Shown piece by piece: positions 51,582 through 60,122 of a stretch of 64,000 bases of DNA. Both the position numbers and the translations under genes were made by a program. Source of the DNA: Streptomyces werraensis (GTDB taxonomy: Bacteria > Actinomycetota > Actinomycetes > Streptomycetales > Streptomycetaceae); NCBI GenBank assembly GCA_014656175.1, contig BNBX01000002.1, positions 500,776 through 564,775 on the forward strand. Direction: 5' to 3'. Each line of letters opens with the position of its first letter. Within the stretch, counting starts at the first letter, position 1. The notes below the pieces were generated by a model. That model did no database searches. It was not told the origin of the DNA and worked only from the letters and a program-made list of their open reading frames with translations.

Positions 51582-52453
51582 CCCGCCACCCCCGCGTCGG
51601 CGTCGTCATCGCCACCCGCGACCGCCGCGACCGACTCGCGGTCACCCTGCGGCACCTCACCGACCTGCCCGAACGGCCGGAGATCCTCGTCGCCGACAAC
51701 GCCTCCACCGACGACACCCGCGCCATGGTCGCCCGCGACTTCCCCCACGTACGGGTCCTCGCCCTCACCCGTAACCACGGCGCCCTCGCCCGCAACCACG
51801 GCGCCCGCGCGCTGGACACCCCGTACGTCGCGTTCGCCGACGACGACTCGTGGTGGGCGCCCGGCGCGCTCGACCGCGCCGCCGACCTGTTCGACGCCCA
51901 CCCCCGGCTCGGACTGATCGCCGCCCGCACCCTCGTCGGCCCCGAGAACGCCGAGGACCCGCTCAACGGCCTCCTCGCCCGCTCCCCCCTCGGCCCCGCC
52001 ACCGACCTCCCCGGCGTCCAGGTGCTCGGTTTCCTCGCCTGCGCCTCCGTCGTCCGCCGCACCGCCTACCTCGACGCGGGCGGCTTCCACCGGGTGCTGT
52101 TCTTCGGCGGCGAGGAGACCTGCCTCGCCTACGACCTCGCCGCCCGCGGCTGGGGCGTGTCCCACTGCCCCGACGTCGTCGCCCACCACCACCCGGCCAC
52201 CTCGGACCGCCCGGGCCGGCCCGCCCAGCAGCGCCGCAACGAGGTGCTCACCGCGTGGCTGCGCCGCCCCGTCCGACACGCCCTCGCCCGCACCGGCGCC
52301 CTCGCCGCCGAGGCCCGTGCCGACACGACCGCCCGCCGCGCCCTGCGCGAGACGCTCACCCGGCTCCCCGCCGCTCTGCGCGCCCGCCGCCCGCTGCCCC
52401 CGCACGTGGAGCGCGCCGCCCGCAGGCTGGAACTGGAAGGGGCGACCGCATGA
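51578..52453 (+). CDS. Family 2 glycosyltransferase (paralogue pair, first)
   Basis: A 291-residue GT-A enzyme: GVVIATRDRRDRLAVTLRHL, EILVADNASTDDTRAMV, YVAFADDDSWWAPGALD (DXD), GGFHRVLFFGGEETCLAYDL. It shares these blocks almost word for word with the next gene, marking a tandem duplication. Coupled by ATGA overlaps. Confidence 0.9.
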   Translation: MTRHPRVGVVIATRDRRDRLAVTLRHLTDLPERPEILVADNASTDDTRAMVARDFPHVRVLALTRNHGALARNHGARALDTPYVAFADDDSWWAPGALDRAADLFDAHPRLGLIAARTLVGPENAEDPLNGLLARSPLGPATDLPGVQVLGFLACASVVRRTAYLDAGGFHRVLFFGGEETCLAYDLAARGWGVSHCPDVVAHHHPATSDRPGRPAQQRRNEVLTAWLRRPVRHALARTGALAAEARADTTARRALRETLTRLPAALRARRPLPPHVERAARRLELEGATA

Positions 52454-53346
52454 CCGACCTCCGCACCACCGTCGTCGTCATCACCCACAACCGCCGCCGC
52501 GAGCTGCTGCGCACCCTCGACCGGCTCGCCGAACTCCCCGAACGGCCGGAGGTGATCGTCACCGACAACGGCTCCACCGACGGCACCGCCGACGCCGTCG
52601 CCCGCCACCACCCGGAGGTCCGGCTGCTGCGCCCCGGCCGCAACCTGGGCGCGGTCGGCCGCAACCTGGCGGTCCGCGAGGTCACCACCCCGTACGTGGC
52701 CTTCTGCGACGACGACTCGTGGTGGGCGCCCGGCTCCCTGGCCGGCGCCGCCGACCTGCTCGACCGGCACCCCGGCGTCGTCTCCGTCACCGCCCGCATC
52801 GTCGTGGAGCCGCACGGCACCGAGGACCCGATCGTCCGCGAGCTGCGCGAGTCGCCCGTGCCGGGACCGCCGTGGCTGCCCGGACCGGCGCTCGGCTCCT
52901 TCCTCGCCGCCGCGACCGTGCTGCGCACGGACGCCTTCCGGAAAGCGGGCGGCTTCCATCCCAAGCTGTGGCTCGGCGGGGAGGAGGAACTGCTCGCCGT
53001 CGACCTCGCCGCCGACGGCTGGTGGCTCGTCTACGCCGACGACCTCACGATCCACCACCAGGCGTCCGAGGCTCGCGACGCGACCCTGCGCCGCCGCCAC
53101 GGCATCCGCAACACCCTGTGGTTCACCTGGCTCCGCCGCCCGGTCGTCCCCGCCCTGCGCCGCACCCTGAACCTGGCCCGCACGGTGCCGCGCGACACGA
53201 CGTCGCTCCTCGCCTTCACGGAGGCGGCGGCCGCCCTCCCGTGGATCCTCCGCGAGCGCCGTGTGCTCCCCCGGGAGGTCGAGTCCCGCCTCCGCCTCCT
53301 GGAGCCCACCCAACGCGCCTCGAAGGCCCGCCGCTACACGGGCTGA
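52450..53346 (+). CDS. Family 2 glycosyltransferase (paralogue pair, second)
   Basis: A 298-residue GT-A enzyme: TTVVVITHNRRRELLRTLDR, EVIVTDNGSTDGTADAV, YVAFCDDDSWWAPGSLAGA, GGFHPKLWLGGEEELLAVDL. It is the last gene of the operon. It resembles its upstream neighbour closely in the N-terminal half and the DDDSWWAPG donor site but differs in the C-terminus, suggesting the same donor and different acceptors (inference). No obvious terminator hairpin follows immediately. Confidence 0.9.
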   Translation: MTDLRTTVVVITHNRRRELLRTLDRLAELPERPEVIVTDNGSTDGTADAVARHHPEVRLLRPGRNLGAVGRNLAVREVTTPYVAFCDDDSWWAPGSLAGAADLLDRHPGVVSVTARIVVEPHGTEDPIVRELRESPVPGPPWLPGPALGSFLAAATVLRTDAFRKAGGFHPKLWLGGEEELLAVDLAADGWWLVYADDLTIHHQASEARDATLRRRHGIRNTLWFTWLRRPVVPALRRTLNLARTVPRDTTSLLAFTEAAAALPWILRERRVLPREVESRLRLLEPTQRASKARRYTG

Positions 53347-53470
53347 CCCCGCACACCCGCCGACGTGCCCCGGACCCTGCCCAGGTGCGGGGGGCCGCAC
53401 TCCGGGGCCGCCCGGGCAGCGGGCCGTGCCGGGAGCGGCCGGTGTGGGCGTGCGCGGCTCGCGCGGGTTC

Positions 53471-53812
53471 TCACCGCCCGTCGGACGGGCCCGCGTCGCC
53501 CGACCACCTGGAGAGCAGCCGGAATCCCAGGAACACCACCACCGGCCACACCACCGCGAACGTCCACATCGCCCACGGCGCCGCCGTGACGAGGCCCGTC
53601 ACCATCAGGGCCGCCGACATCACGGCCAGGAGGGCGACCGTCCGGCCGCGCGGGTCGCAGCGGGCCACGCGGGCCGCGAACCGCTTCGGATCGGGGCCGC
53701 GGCGCGTCCGACGGCCCCGCAGCAGCCGGTTGAGGCGGCGGTCACGCCGCAGCGACCGCTCGATCTCGTCGAGGATGTGCTGTTCGTGTTCGGGGAGCCG
53801 ACCGAGGGACAC
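53471..53812 (-). CDS. DUF3040 membrane protein (113 aa)
   Basis: A GTG-initiated protein. The N-terminus LPEHEQHILDEIERSL is the DUF3040 signature (heptad-like amphipathic helix), followed by a basic linker and two membrane spans (TVALLAVMSAALMVTGLV, WTFAVVWPVVVFLGF). It is a small actinobacterial membrane protein of unknown function. It ends 125 bp past the glycan operon, on the opposite strand. Confidence 0.88.
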   Translation of the reverse strand: MSLGRLPEHEQHILDEIERSLRRDRRLNRLLRGRRTRRGPDPKRFAARVARCDPRGRTVALLAVMSAALMVTGLVTAAPWAMWTFAVVWPVVVFLGFRLLSRWSGDAGPSDGR

Positions 53813-53878
53813 CGTCTTCCTCCAACGACCGCGACCGCCAGGGTGGACGTGGGTCCGGGTGCCCGGCGGACCCGCGCC

Positions 53879-54808
53879 CTAACCGGCGCCCGCGCGGGTC
53901 GTCAGCGCCTCCAGCAGACGGTCCGCGCCGTCCGGCAGCCGGCCCTCGCGGAACGTCTCACGGGCCTGCCGCGCAGCCACCCGGCCGGAGGTCAGGCACC
54001 AGTCCCACCACCGGTCCAGCCGTCGCTCGCCCACCTGCTCCGCCGGCAGCAGCGCCGGCCATCCGACGGCCCGCGCCTGTGCCGTCATCTTCGCGCCGCC
54101 CGCCACCGGGTCGACCGCGATCACCGGCGTGCCGACCCGCAGGGCCAGTACCAGCCCGTGCAGCCGGTCGGTGACGACCAGGTCGAGCCGTGCCAGCACC
54201 GACTGCACCTGCGCCGGTGTCGCGTTCAGATGCCAGTCGCGGGTGTCGAGCCGTGTCTCCAGTTCCAGCCGCGCGCAGTCCTTCCCGGCCAGCCAGTGCG
54301 TCACCCGCTCGGCGACCTCTCCGTGCCGCCGCTGCGCCCCGTACTCGTGCTGCCCGTGGGTGAGGATCACCCCGACCACCGGCCGCGGCGGCACATCGGG
54401 CGCGCGGGCCGCCAGGTCCTCGGTGGGCGCACGGCCGGGCGCGTCCCGGGCCAGCACCCGGTGGAACCCGGTGACCGCCGGCTCGTCCGGGTCGATCACC
54501 GACGTCCCCACGGCGATCCGCACGCAGTGCGCGAACCGCCGGTGCAACTCCTCCACCTGCGGCCCGTGCAGCGGCCCGCACACGAACACGAGGTGCGAGT
54601 AGTCGTGGGGCCGTGCGGCGTCGAGGTGCAGCGCGTCCGGCCGGAATCCGGGGCTCCAGGCGATGTCGTACCGCGTGCCGGACCCGCGCAGCACCGTCTC
54701 GACCCGGTGCAGGGCCAGAACGTCCCCGGCGGTCGCCTCCCCGTCGCGGAAGCTGAACCACCCGGTCAGCAGGATCCTGCGCGATGCTGTTCGGCTTTGC
54801 TCGTGCAC
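53879..54808 (-). CDS. Polysaccharide pyruvyl transferase-like protein (309 aa)
   Basis: The likely start is GTG at 54808 (VHEQSRTASRRILLTGWFSF); the site GGGAGGGG is a little far upstream. The family signature is visible in RLDLVVTDRLHGLVLALRVG then TPVIAVDP and GAKMTAQARAVGWP, as in PF04230 proteins such as CsaB and EPS pyruvyl transferases. These add pyruvate ketals to surface polysaccharides or wall polymers. Proximity to the glycan operon suggests it decorates the same polymer; it is on the opposite strand, so separately regulated. Confidence 0.85.
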   Translation of the reverse strand: MHEQSRTASRRILLTGWFSFRDGEATAGDVLALHRVETVLRGSGTRYDIAWSPGFRPDALHLDAARPHDYSHLVFVCGPLHGPQVEELHRRFAHCVRIAVGTSVIDPDEPAVTGFHRVLARDAPGRAPTEDLAARAPDVPPRPVVGVILTHGQHEYGAQRRHGEVAERVTHWLAGKDCARLELETRLDTRDWHLNATPAQVQSVLARLDLVVTDRLHGLVLALRVGTPVIAVDPVAGGAKMTAQARAVGWPALLPAEQVGERRLDRWWDWCLTSGRVAARQARETFREGRLPDGADRLLEALTTRAGAG

Positions 54809-54869
54809 GGCGCACCGAGTGCCCCTCCCGGCGGGACGGCAATCGGCCCGCACACGATCGGGGAGGGGA

Positions 54870-54911
54870 GATCGGAGATCAGGGATCAGGTATCAGGGAT
54901 CAGCGGTCAGC
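54870..54911. repeat. Imperfect heptanucleotide tandem repeat
   Basis: Six 7-bp units (GATCGGA, GATCAGG, GATCAGG, TATCAGG, GATCAGC, GGTCAGC). The last unit contains the stop codon of the Q/P/G-rich gene. Its repeat length (not a multiple of 3) means slippage would shift frames, but it lies essentially outside coding sequence. Confidence 0.8.
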
Positions 54912-55335
54912 CGGCGTCGGGGCGCTGCGGCTCCTCGTGGTGCCCGTCGCCGCCCTCCTGCGGCCCGCCGTCTTCCTGCCGGGGTCCGTCCTCGAACGGA
55001 CGCGGACCGTGACCCTGCGGGCCGCCTCCCCGCGGACCAGGACCCTGCGGCTGTCCAGGCCCCTGCCCGGGACCCTGTGCCTGCCCCTGCTGCTGCCGGG
55101 GTCCGCCCTGCGGCTGGCGCGGACCGCCCTGGGGGTGGCGGGGGCCGCCGGGCCCCTGCTGCTGGCGCGGGCCGTTCTGCGGCGGCCGGGGACGGACGGT
55201 GCCCGCCAGCGCCTGGCGGACCTCGAACTGGGTCCGCTCGGCCACCTCGCGGACCTCGGCCACGACGTCACCGCGCTCGCGCACGAGTCTGTCGTAGACC
55301 GGGAGGTCGTCGGGGGAGGGGGCGGAGGAAGTCAT
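54907..55335 (-). CDS. Low-complexity Q/P/G-rich protein (142 aa)
   Basis: The ATG at 55335 has GAAGGAAA upstream; the frame to 55368 is not used. Residues 1-50 (SPDDLPVYDRLVRERGDVVA, then EVREVAERTQFEVRQALAG) look like a real amphipathic helical domain. Residues 55-140 are repeats of GPRQPQG, GPRQQQG and GQGPGQPQ type with no fold. Such tails are common in condensate-forming or surface-interacting proteins. No signal peptide is present. Function is unknown. Confidence 0.72.
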   Translation of the reverse strand: MTSSAPSPDDLPVYDRLVRERGDVVAEVREVAERTQFEVRQALAGTVRPRPPQNGPRQQQGPGGPRHPQGGPRQPQGGPRQQQGQAQGPGQGPGQPQGPGPRGGGPQGHGPRPFEDGPRQEDGGPQEGGDGHHEEPQRPDAG

Positions 55336-55512
55336 GTGGGGTTTCCTTCGTGGGGGGATGTCGTGCACCGGGGCCGGAGTCCGGCCCCGGATGTTCAGCG
55401 CCGCCGGGCGGTCAGGGCGTTACACTCCGCCGCGTTTTGTCCGGTGAGGAGTCGGCTGTCCGGATCGGGAAAGAGGACGGGATCCGTCCTACATCACCGC
55501 TAGCGTGGCCGC

Positions 55513-56634
55513 ATGACGAAGTCGAAGCGGACCACCGCCGCCCCGCCGTCGCCGCCCGTCCTCGGCCCCCGCGCGCTGAACCGGGCGACCCTGGCCCGGC
55601 AGCTCCTGCTGAGCCGCTCCCCGATGTCCGCGACGGCCGCCGTCGAGCATCTGGTCGGCCTCCAGGCGCAGAACGTCAAGCCGCCGTACTACGCCCTCGC
55701 CGCCCGCCTCGACGGCTTCACCCCGGAGGCGCTGTCCCGGCCCATGGCCGAGCGCGAGGTGGTCCGCATCGTCACCCTGCGCTCGACCATCCACACCCAC
55801 ACCGCCGGCGACTGCCTCACCCTGCGGCCCCTGGTGCAGGCCGCCCGCGACCGGGAGCTGCACCACTTCCGCGCCGGACTCGCCGGTGTCGACCTGGACC
55901 GCCTCGCCGCCAGGGCGCGCGCCCTCGTCGAGGAGGCGCCGCGCACCATGAAGGAGCTGCGTGAGGCCCTCCTGGCGGACTGGCCGGACGCCGACCCGCA
56001 GGCCCTCTCCGTCGCCGCCCGCTGCAAGCTGCCGCTGGTGCAGATCACCCCGCGCGGGCTGTGGGGCCGCAGCGGCCAGGTCCGGCTGACCACCGCCGAG
56101 CACTGGCTGGGCCGGCCCGCCGAACCCGCGCCGGCGCCGGACGCCACCGTGCTGCGTTACCTCGCGGCGTTCGGCCCCGCGTCCGTGAAGGACATGCAGA
56201 CCTGGGCCGGACTCACCCGGCTCCGTGACGCCTTCGAGCGTCTGCGGCCCCGGCTCGTCACCTTCCGGGACGAGAACGGCACCGAACTCTTCGACCTCCC
56301 CGACGCGCCCCGCCCGGACCCGGACACCCCGGCCCCGCCCCGTTTCCTGCCCGAGTTCGACAACCTGCTGCTCTCCCACGCCGACCGCACCCGTGTGGTG
56401 CCGCCCGAGCTGAAGGGCCGGCACTGGCAGGGGAACATCGCCTACCGCACCCTGCTGGTGGACGGTGTGCTGGCGGGGCTGTGGCGCCTGGACGACGACG
56501 CCCTCACGGTCGAGGCCTTCGGACATCTCGACCGGGCCCGGCGGGCGGAGATCACAAAGGAGGCGGAGCGGATGCTCGGCATCCTGCACCCGGGGACGGC
56601 GTACGACATCCGCTTCGGGACCGTACGGGAGTGA
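55513..56634 (+). CDS. AlkZ-like winged-helix DNA glycosylase (HTH_42)
   Basis: A 373-residue protein. RALNRATLARQLLLSR and HLVGLQAQNVKPPYYAL carry the QxQ motif of the AlkZ/YcaQ family (LQAQN), which unhooks or excises bulky alkyl and crosslinked adducts. Winged-helix repeats follow, with VRIVTLRSTIHTHTAGD and FLPEFDNLLLSHADR near the C-terminus. AlkZ-type enzymes are known for self-resistance to DNA-damaging natural products, while YcaQ types act generally; no such pathway is in view here. The ATG at 55513 has a weak ribosome site and may be near-leaderless. Confidence 0.9.
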   Translation: MTKSKRTTAAPPSPPVLGPRALNRATLARQLLLSRSPMSATAAVEHLVGLQAQNVKPPYYALAARLDGFTPEALSRPMAEREVVRIVTLRSTIHTHTAGDCLTLRPLVQAARDRELHHFRAGLAGVDLDRLAARARALVEEAPRTMKELREALLADWPDADPQALSVAARCKLPLVQITPRGLWGRSGQVRLTTAEHWLGRPAEPAPAPDATVLRYLAAFGPASVKDMQTWAGLTRLRDAFERLRPRLVTFRDENGTELFDLPDAPRPDPDTPAPPRFLPEFDNLLLSHADRTRVVPPELKGRHWQGNIAYRTLLVDGVLAGLWRLDDDALTVEAFGHLDRARRAEITKEAERMLGILHPGTAYDIRFGTVRE

Positions 56635-56665
56635 CGTCCGCAGGGAACAGCAGGAGGCATTGGAG

Positions 56666-56708
56666 AGGGGGCGCTGCGGGCTGCTCGTGGAAGCCCGCAA
56701 CGCCCCCT
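56666..56708 (+). terminator. Terminator hairpin after AlkZ-like gene
   Basis: AGGGGGCG pairs with CGCCCCCT outside a second stem GCGGGCT/AGCCCGC with a 2-nt internal mismatch; the loop is about 9 nt. It begins 32 bp after the AlkZ-like stop. Confidence 0.75.
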
Positions 56709-56736
56709 GGTCGTGACCTGAGGGTTGCTCAGGAAA

Positions 56737-56856
56737 TCATGGGGTCAGCCCCGGACGACGGAGGGGCGGACAGGGAGAAGCGAAGGAGGCGGCGGCGGTC
56801 GCGGCGGCGATGGCGCGTCCGGGGGCGGACCGTCTGGTGCGGCTGAGCCCTCGCAT
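56737..56856 (-). CDS. Possible small peptide gene (39 aa) with strong ribosome site
   Basis: The ATG at 56856 is preceded by GGAGGAG at 5 nt, among the best sites in the window. The peptide begins MRGLSRTRRSAPGRAIAAAT, continues with an Ala-rich hydrophobic run, and ends in a Pro/Arg tail. It resembles a signal peptide (basic, then hydrophobic) without a mature protein. It could be a small secreted or membrane peptide, or the 5' end of a decayed secreted-protein gene. No other coding frame is supported from here to 57158. Confidence 0.4.
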   Translation of the reverse strand: MRGLSRTRRSAPGRAIAAATAAASFASPCPPLRRPGLTP

Positions 56857-57158
56857 GGGTCTCCTCCAGTTGCCGGTGGGGGTCGCACGGGGTGGGGGTC
56901 CGGGCATCGGGGGCGAGCCCCGACGTGCCCGAGCGATCGGCACGTGTCACACGCTAGAACCGGGCCAGGGGCCGTCCCAATGAGGGAACCCCCTAGGGGG
57001 AGTCGGACAGGGAAAACCCTCGGTCGCCGGGGACCGGACCAGCCGGTTTCCGGTCACGTCGGCCGATTGAGGCGCCCCCGAAGGCCCGCCACGAGCCCGG
57101 CACGGCGCGAGCGCGGCATCCATCGTGGCACGCCACGACGCCCCGTGACCCGGGTCAC
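56857..57158. other. About 300 bp without a gene
   Basis: GC-rich sequence between the small peptide ORF and the stop of the LAL regulator. Frames on both strands have shadow composition. It includes lower-complexity runs such as GAGGGAACCCCCTAGGGGGAG (about 56982-57002), an inverted-repeat core CCCCCTAGGGGG. Confidence 0.45.
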
Positions 57159-59969
57159 CTACGGCGCCCGGCGCCCCGCCGCGAGCCGCACGATGTCCAC
57201 GCGGGAGCGTATGCCCAGCTTGCGGTAGACCCGGGTGAGCGTCGCCTCGACGGTCTTGACGCTGATGAACAGGCGCCCGGCTATCTCCCGGTTGGTGGCG
57301 CCCTCCATGACCAGCGCCGCGACCTGACGCTCCATCGAGGCCAGCCCGTCCAGCGCGGCCGGTGTCGCCGAGGGCGCCGGGTCGGCCTCCGCCGGTCCGG
57401 CCGCCACGGCCTCGTCGACCTGCCGCAGCCACGGCAGCGCACGGCACCGCCGGAACAGCCGCGCCGCCTCGTCGTACCCGGCGGGTCCCGGACCGCGGGA
57501 GCGCAGCCGGGCCCGCGCGAAGGCGGCCCGCGCCTCCTCCAGGCCGTAGCCCAGCTTGGCCAACCGTTCCTGCGCCGACGTCAACTGGGCGACGGCGGCC
57601 TGGTGTTCGCCGCGCGCCGCGCGCACCAGCGCCTCCGCGCGGTCGAGCACCGCGAGCACGCTCGCGCGGTTCAGCCGCAGCGCGTGCACCCGGGTGACGT
57701 TGATCAGCTCCTGCGCCTCGCCGGGCTCGCCGATCCGCACCAGCGCCTCGGCGAGGTCGCCCTGCCAGCGGCCGCGGGCCGGGTCGGTGATGCCCATGCC
57801 CTGCTCCAGCTCGCGCACCCGGCGCAGCGAGCGCACCGCGGCCTGCGCGTCCCCGGACACGAGCTGGGCGTACCCCAGGGCCGCCAGGGCGAGGGACAGG
57901 TACAGCTGGTCGCCGTCCACCTCGGCGTGGTCGGCGGACTCGCGGGCCAGGGCCAGCGCCCGGTCCACGTCCCCTCCGGACGCCTCGGCGACGGAGGCGA
58001 GCATCGCGGACGCGCTCTCCCCGATGCCCGAGTCGCGGGCCAGCCGCAGGCTCTCCCCGGCCAGGTCCAGGGCGCGCCCGCAGTGCCCGAAGCGCAGTTC
58101 CGTGTCGGCGAGGAGCCGGGAGAAGTGCACCTCGCTCTCGACCATGCCGCGCCGCCGCGCCTCCCGCAGCAGCGCCGTGATGGCCGTACGGGCCTCGGGG
58201 AGCTGGTCGCTCATCAGCAGCCAGCGGAACCGGGACATCGCGGCGCCGTTGTGGTGGCTGGAGACGTCGGGGTCCTGGGGCTCCTGGAGGGCGCGCCGGA
58301 TCGTGGCGGGGGCGTCAGGGTGGCCCATCAGGGTCTCGGTGGACGACTGGAAGGCCAGCGCCATCAGCTCGGTGCGCCGGTCGCCGCCGCGGGCGGCGAG
58401 CTCCGCCGCGTGCGCGGCCTCCTGCCGGGACTTCGCGAAGTCCCCGTTGACGACGACCTCCCGCCAGGCGAGCTGGTAGTGGACCAGGGCGAGCAGCCGG
58501 GGGTCGTCCCCGGCGTCGGCGAGCACCTGCGGGAAGACGGCGTCGACCTCGCCGAGCGCCTGCCCGGCCGCCTCGATGACCACCATCCACGCCCGGACCC
58601 GCTCGGCCGGCACGGTCGCCCGGGTCAGCACCTCGCGGGCGATGTCCCGCGCGAGGTCGACCTCGCCGGCGGTGATGGCGTCCTCCGCGGCCTGGAGCCG
58701 CCGCTCGTCGGGGGCGGGCGCGGAGTCGGCAGGGGTGTGCCGGGCGGCGAGCAGTCCGAGGGAGGCGGCGACCGACGGCGCGCCCCGGTCGCGGGCCATC
58801 GCGGCGGCCTCGGCCAGCCGGGCCGCGACCTCCGGGTCGGGTCCGGTGGAGGCGAGCGCCAGGTGCCGGGCGCGTTCGATCGGGTCGGAGGCGGCCGTGG
58901 ACAGCGCGGTGTGGGCGGCGCGCCGCTCGTGGGCGGGGGCCTCCGCGTAGAGGGCGGCGGAGATCAGCGGGTGCGTGAAGCGCAGCGCCGGGTCCTCGGG
59001 GTCGGTGATGAGCAGCCCGAGGGAGGCCGCCTGGGCGGTCTCGGCCTCCGCGTTGTCCCGGCCGGCCGCGTGCAGCAGGGCGAGGGTGGGGCGGGCGCCG
59101 GCGCTGGCCACCAGCAGGGTGCGGCGGGCCTCGTCGGAGAGCATCTCCAGGCGGCTGAGGACCAGCGCCCGCAGTGAGGTCGGCACCGGGAGCGGCTCGC
59201 CCGGCCGTGGCCGGGTGGGGCTCTCCGCGAGGGCACGGCCCAGCTCAAGGGCGAACAGCGGATTGCCGCCGCTGGTGCGGTGGATGTCACGGACGGTGGA
59301 GCGGGACAGGGTGGTGTAGCCGCGGTGGTCGAGCAGCGCGGACACCTGGGTGCGGGAGAACGGGCCCAGCCGCACGGCCAGCGTGTCCGGCGGGCAGGCG
59401 CGCAGATGACGGTCGTACTCCTCGTCCTCCGTGCGCACCGCGCACAGCATGCGCACCGGGCTGTCGCCCAGACGGCGGGCGGCGAAGCCGAGCAGTTCGG
59501 CGCTGGCCGGGTCGAGCCACTGGAGGTCGTCGGCGACGACCAGGACGGGCCCCTCGGCGGACAGCGCGCGCAACGTGGACAGCACCGCGAGCCGCAGCGC
59601 CAGGCCGTCCCGCTGGAGGGTGGACTCGCCGCGTCCGGTGAGCGCCGACTCCAGGGCGGTGCGCTGGGCGGCGGGCAGCCGGGGGGCCACCTCGTCCAGC
59701 ACCAGACCGAACAGGTCGGCCAGCGCGAGGAACGGGAGATGGGATTCGGACTCCGTGGCCGAGCAGCGCAACACGCGCGACGTCGCCGCGGCGTTTTCCG
59801 CCGCAAGTGCCCGCAGCACGGTCGATTTTCCTATTCCGGCGGGGCCGTGCAGGAGCACGCTGCCGCCGCGCGCGAGCTGCGCCCTGGCGTCGGCGAACAG
59901 CTCCTCCCGGCCGATGACCAGGTCGGGGCGGTACCTGGCAGGCTCCTTGTCGTCCCGTCGCACGGTCAC
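57159..59969 (-). CDS. LAL-type LuxR transcriptional regulator (936 aa)
   Basis: The GTG at 59969 has GGAGG 8 nt upstream. The N-terminal AAA/STAND ATPase has LVIGREELFADARAQL, Walker A GPAGIGKST (42-50) and Walker B VLVVADDLQWLDP. The long central region is made of TPR-like helices, and the C-terminal LuxR HTH reads SMERQVAALVMEGATNREIA, GRLFISVKTVEATL, TRVYRKLGIRSR. LAL regulators are large ATP-dependent activators, often of secondary metabolism or catabolic operons. It is followed upstream on the same strand by a GAF-LuxR gene, which with the acyl-CoA synthetases is its nearest possible target. Confidence 0.93.
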   Translation of the reverse strand: MTVRRDDKEPARYRPDLVIGREELFADARAQLARGGSVLLHGPAGIGKSTVLRALAAENAAATSRVLRCSATESESHLPFLALADLFGLVLDEVAPRLPAAQRTALESALTGRGESTLQRDGLALRLAVLSTLRALSAEGPVLVVADDLQWLDPASAELLGFAARRLGDSPVRMLCAVRTEDEEYDRHLRACPPDTLAVRLGPFSRTQVSALLDHRGYTTLSRSTVRDIHRTSGGNPLFALELGRALAESPTRPRPGEPLPVPTSLRALVLSRLEMLSDEARRTLLVASAGARPTLALLHAAGRDNAEAETAQAASLGLLITDPEDPALRFTHPLISAALYAEAPAHERRAAHTALSTAASDPIERARHLALASTGPDPEVAARLAEAAAMARDRGAPSVAASLGLLAARHTPADSAPAPDERRLQAAEDAITAGEVDLARDIAREVLTRATVPAERVRAWMVVIEAAGQALGEVDAVFPQVLADAGDDPRLLALVHYQLAWREVVVNGDFAKSRQEAAHAAELAARGGDRRTELMALAFQSSTETLMGHPDAPATIRRALQEPQDPDVSSHHNGAAMSRFRWLLMSDQLPEARTAITALLREARRRGMVESEVHFSRLLADTELRFGHCGRALDLAGESLRLARDSGIGESASAMLASVAEASGGDVDRALALARESADHAEVDGDQLYLSLALAALGYAQLVSGDAQAAVRSLRRVRELEQGMGITDPARGRWQGDLAEALVRIGEPGEAQELINVTRVHALRLNRASVLAVLDRAEALVRAARGEHQAAVAQLTSAQERLAKLGYGLEEARAAFARARLRSRGPGPAGYDEAARLFRRCRALPWLRQVDEAVAAGPAEADPAPSATPAALDGLASMERQVAALVMEGATNREIAGRLFISVKTVEATLTRVYRKLGIRSRVDIVRLAAGRRAP

Positions 59970-60122
59970 CGCTCCCCTCCGTGTGGCGTGTCCTGGCCAA
60001 TATTAGGCAACAGGGTCCTCAATTCCGGCGGACGGTGTAGTGAGGTAAATGACAACGTTCCGATCAACTGCTAATCAAAGGTGCACTCGTGCTATTGCCG
60101 TCCGTGGGAGAACACCGCAAAT

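Noticed and set aside
56725..57228. 167-codon plus-strand ORF
   Set aside because: It runs through a terminator-flanked intergenic region into the antisense of the LAL regulator, with Gly/Arg/Pro-rich shadow composition.
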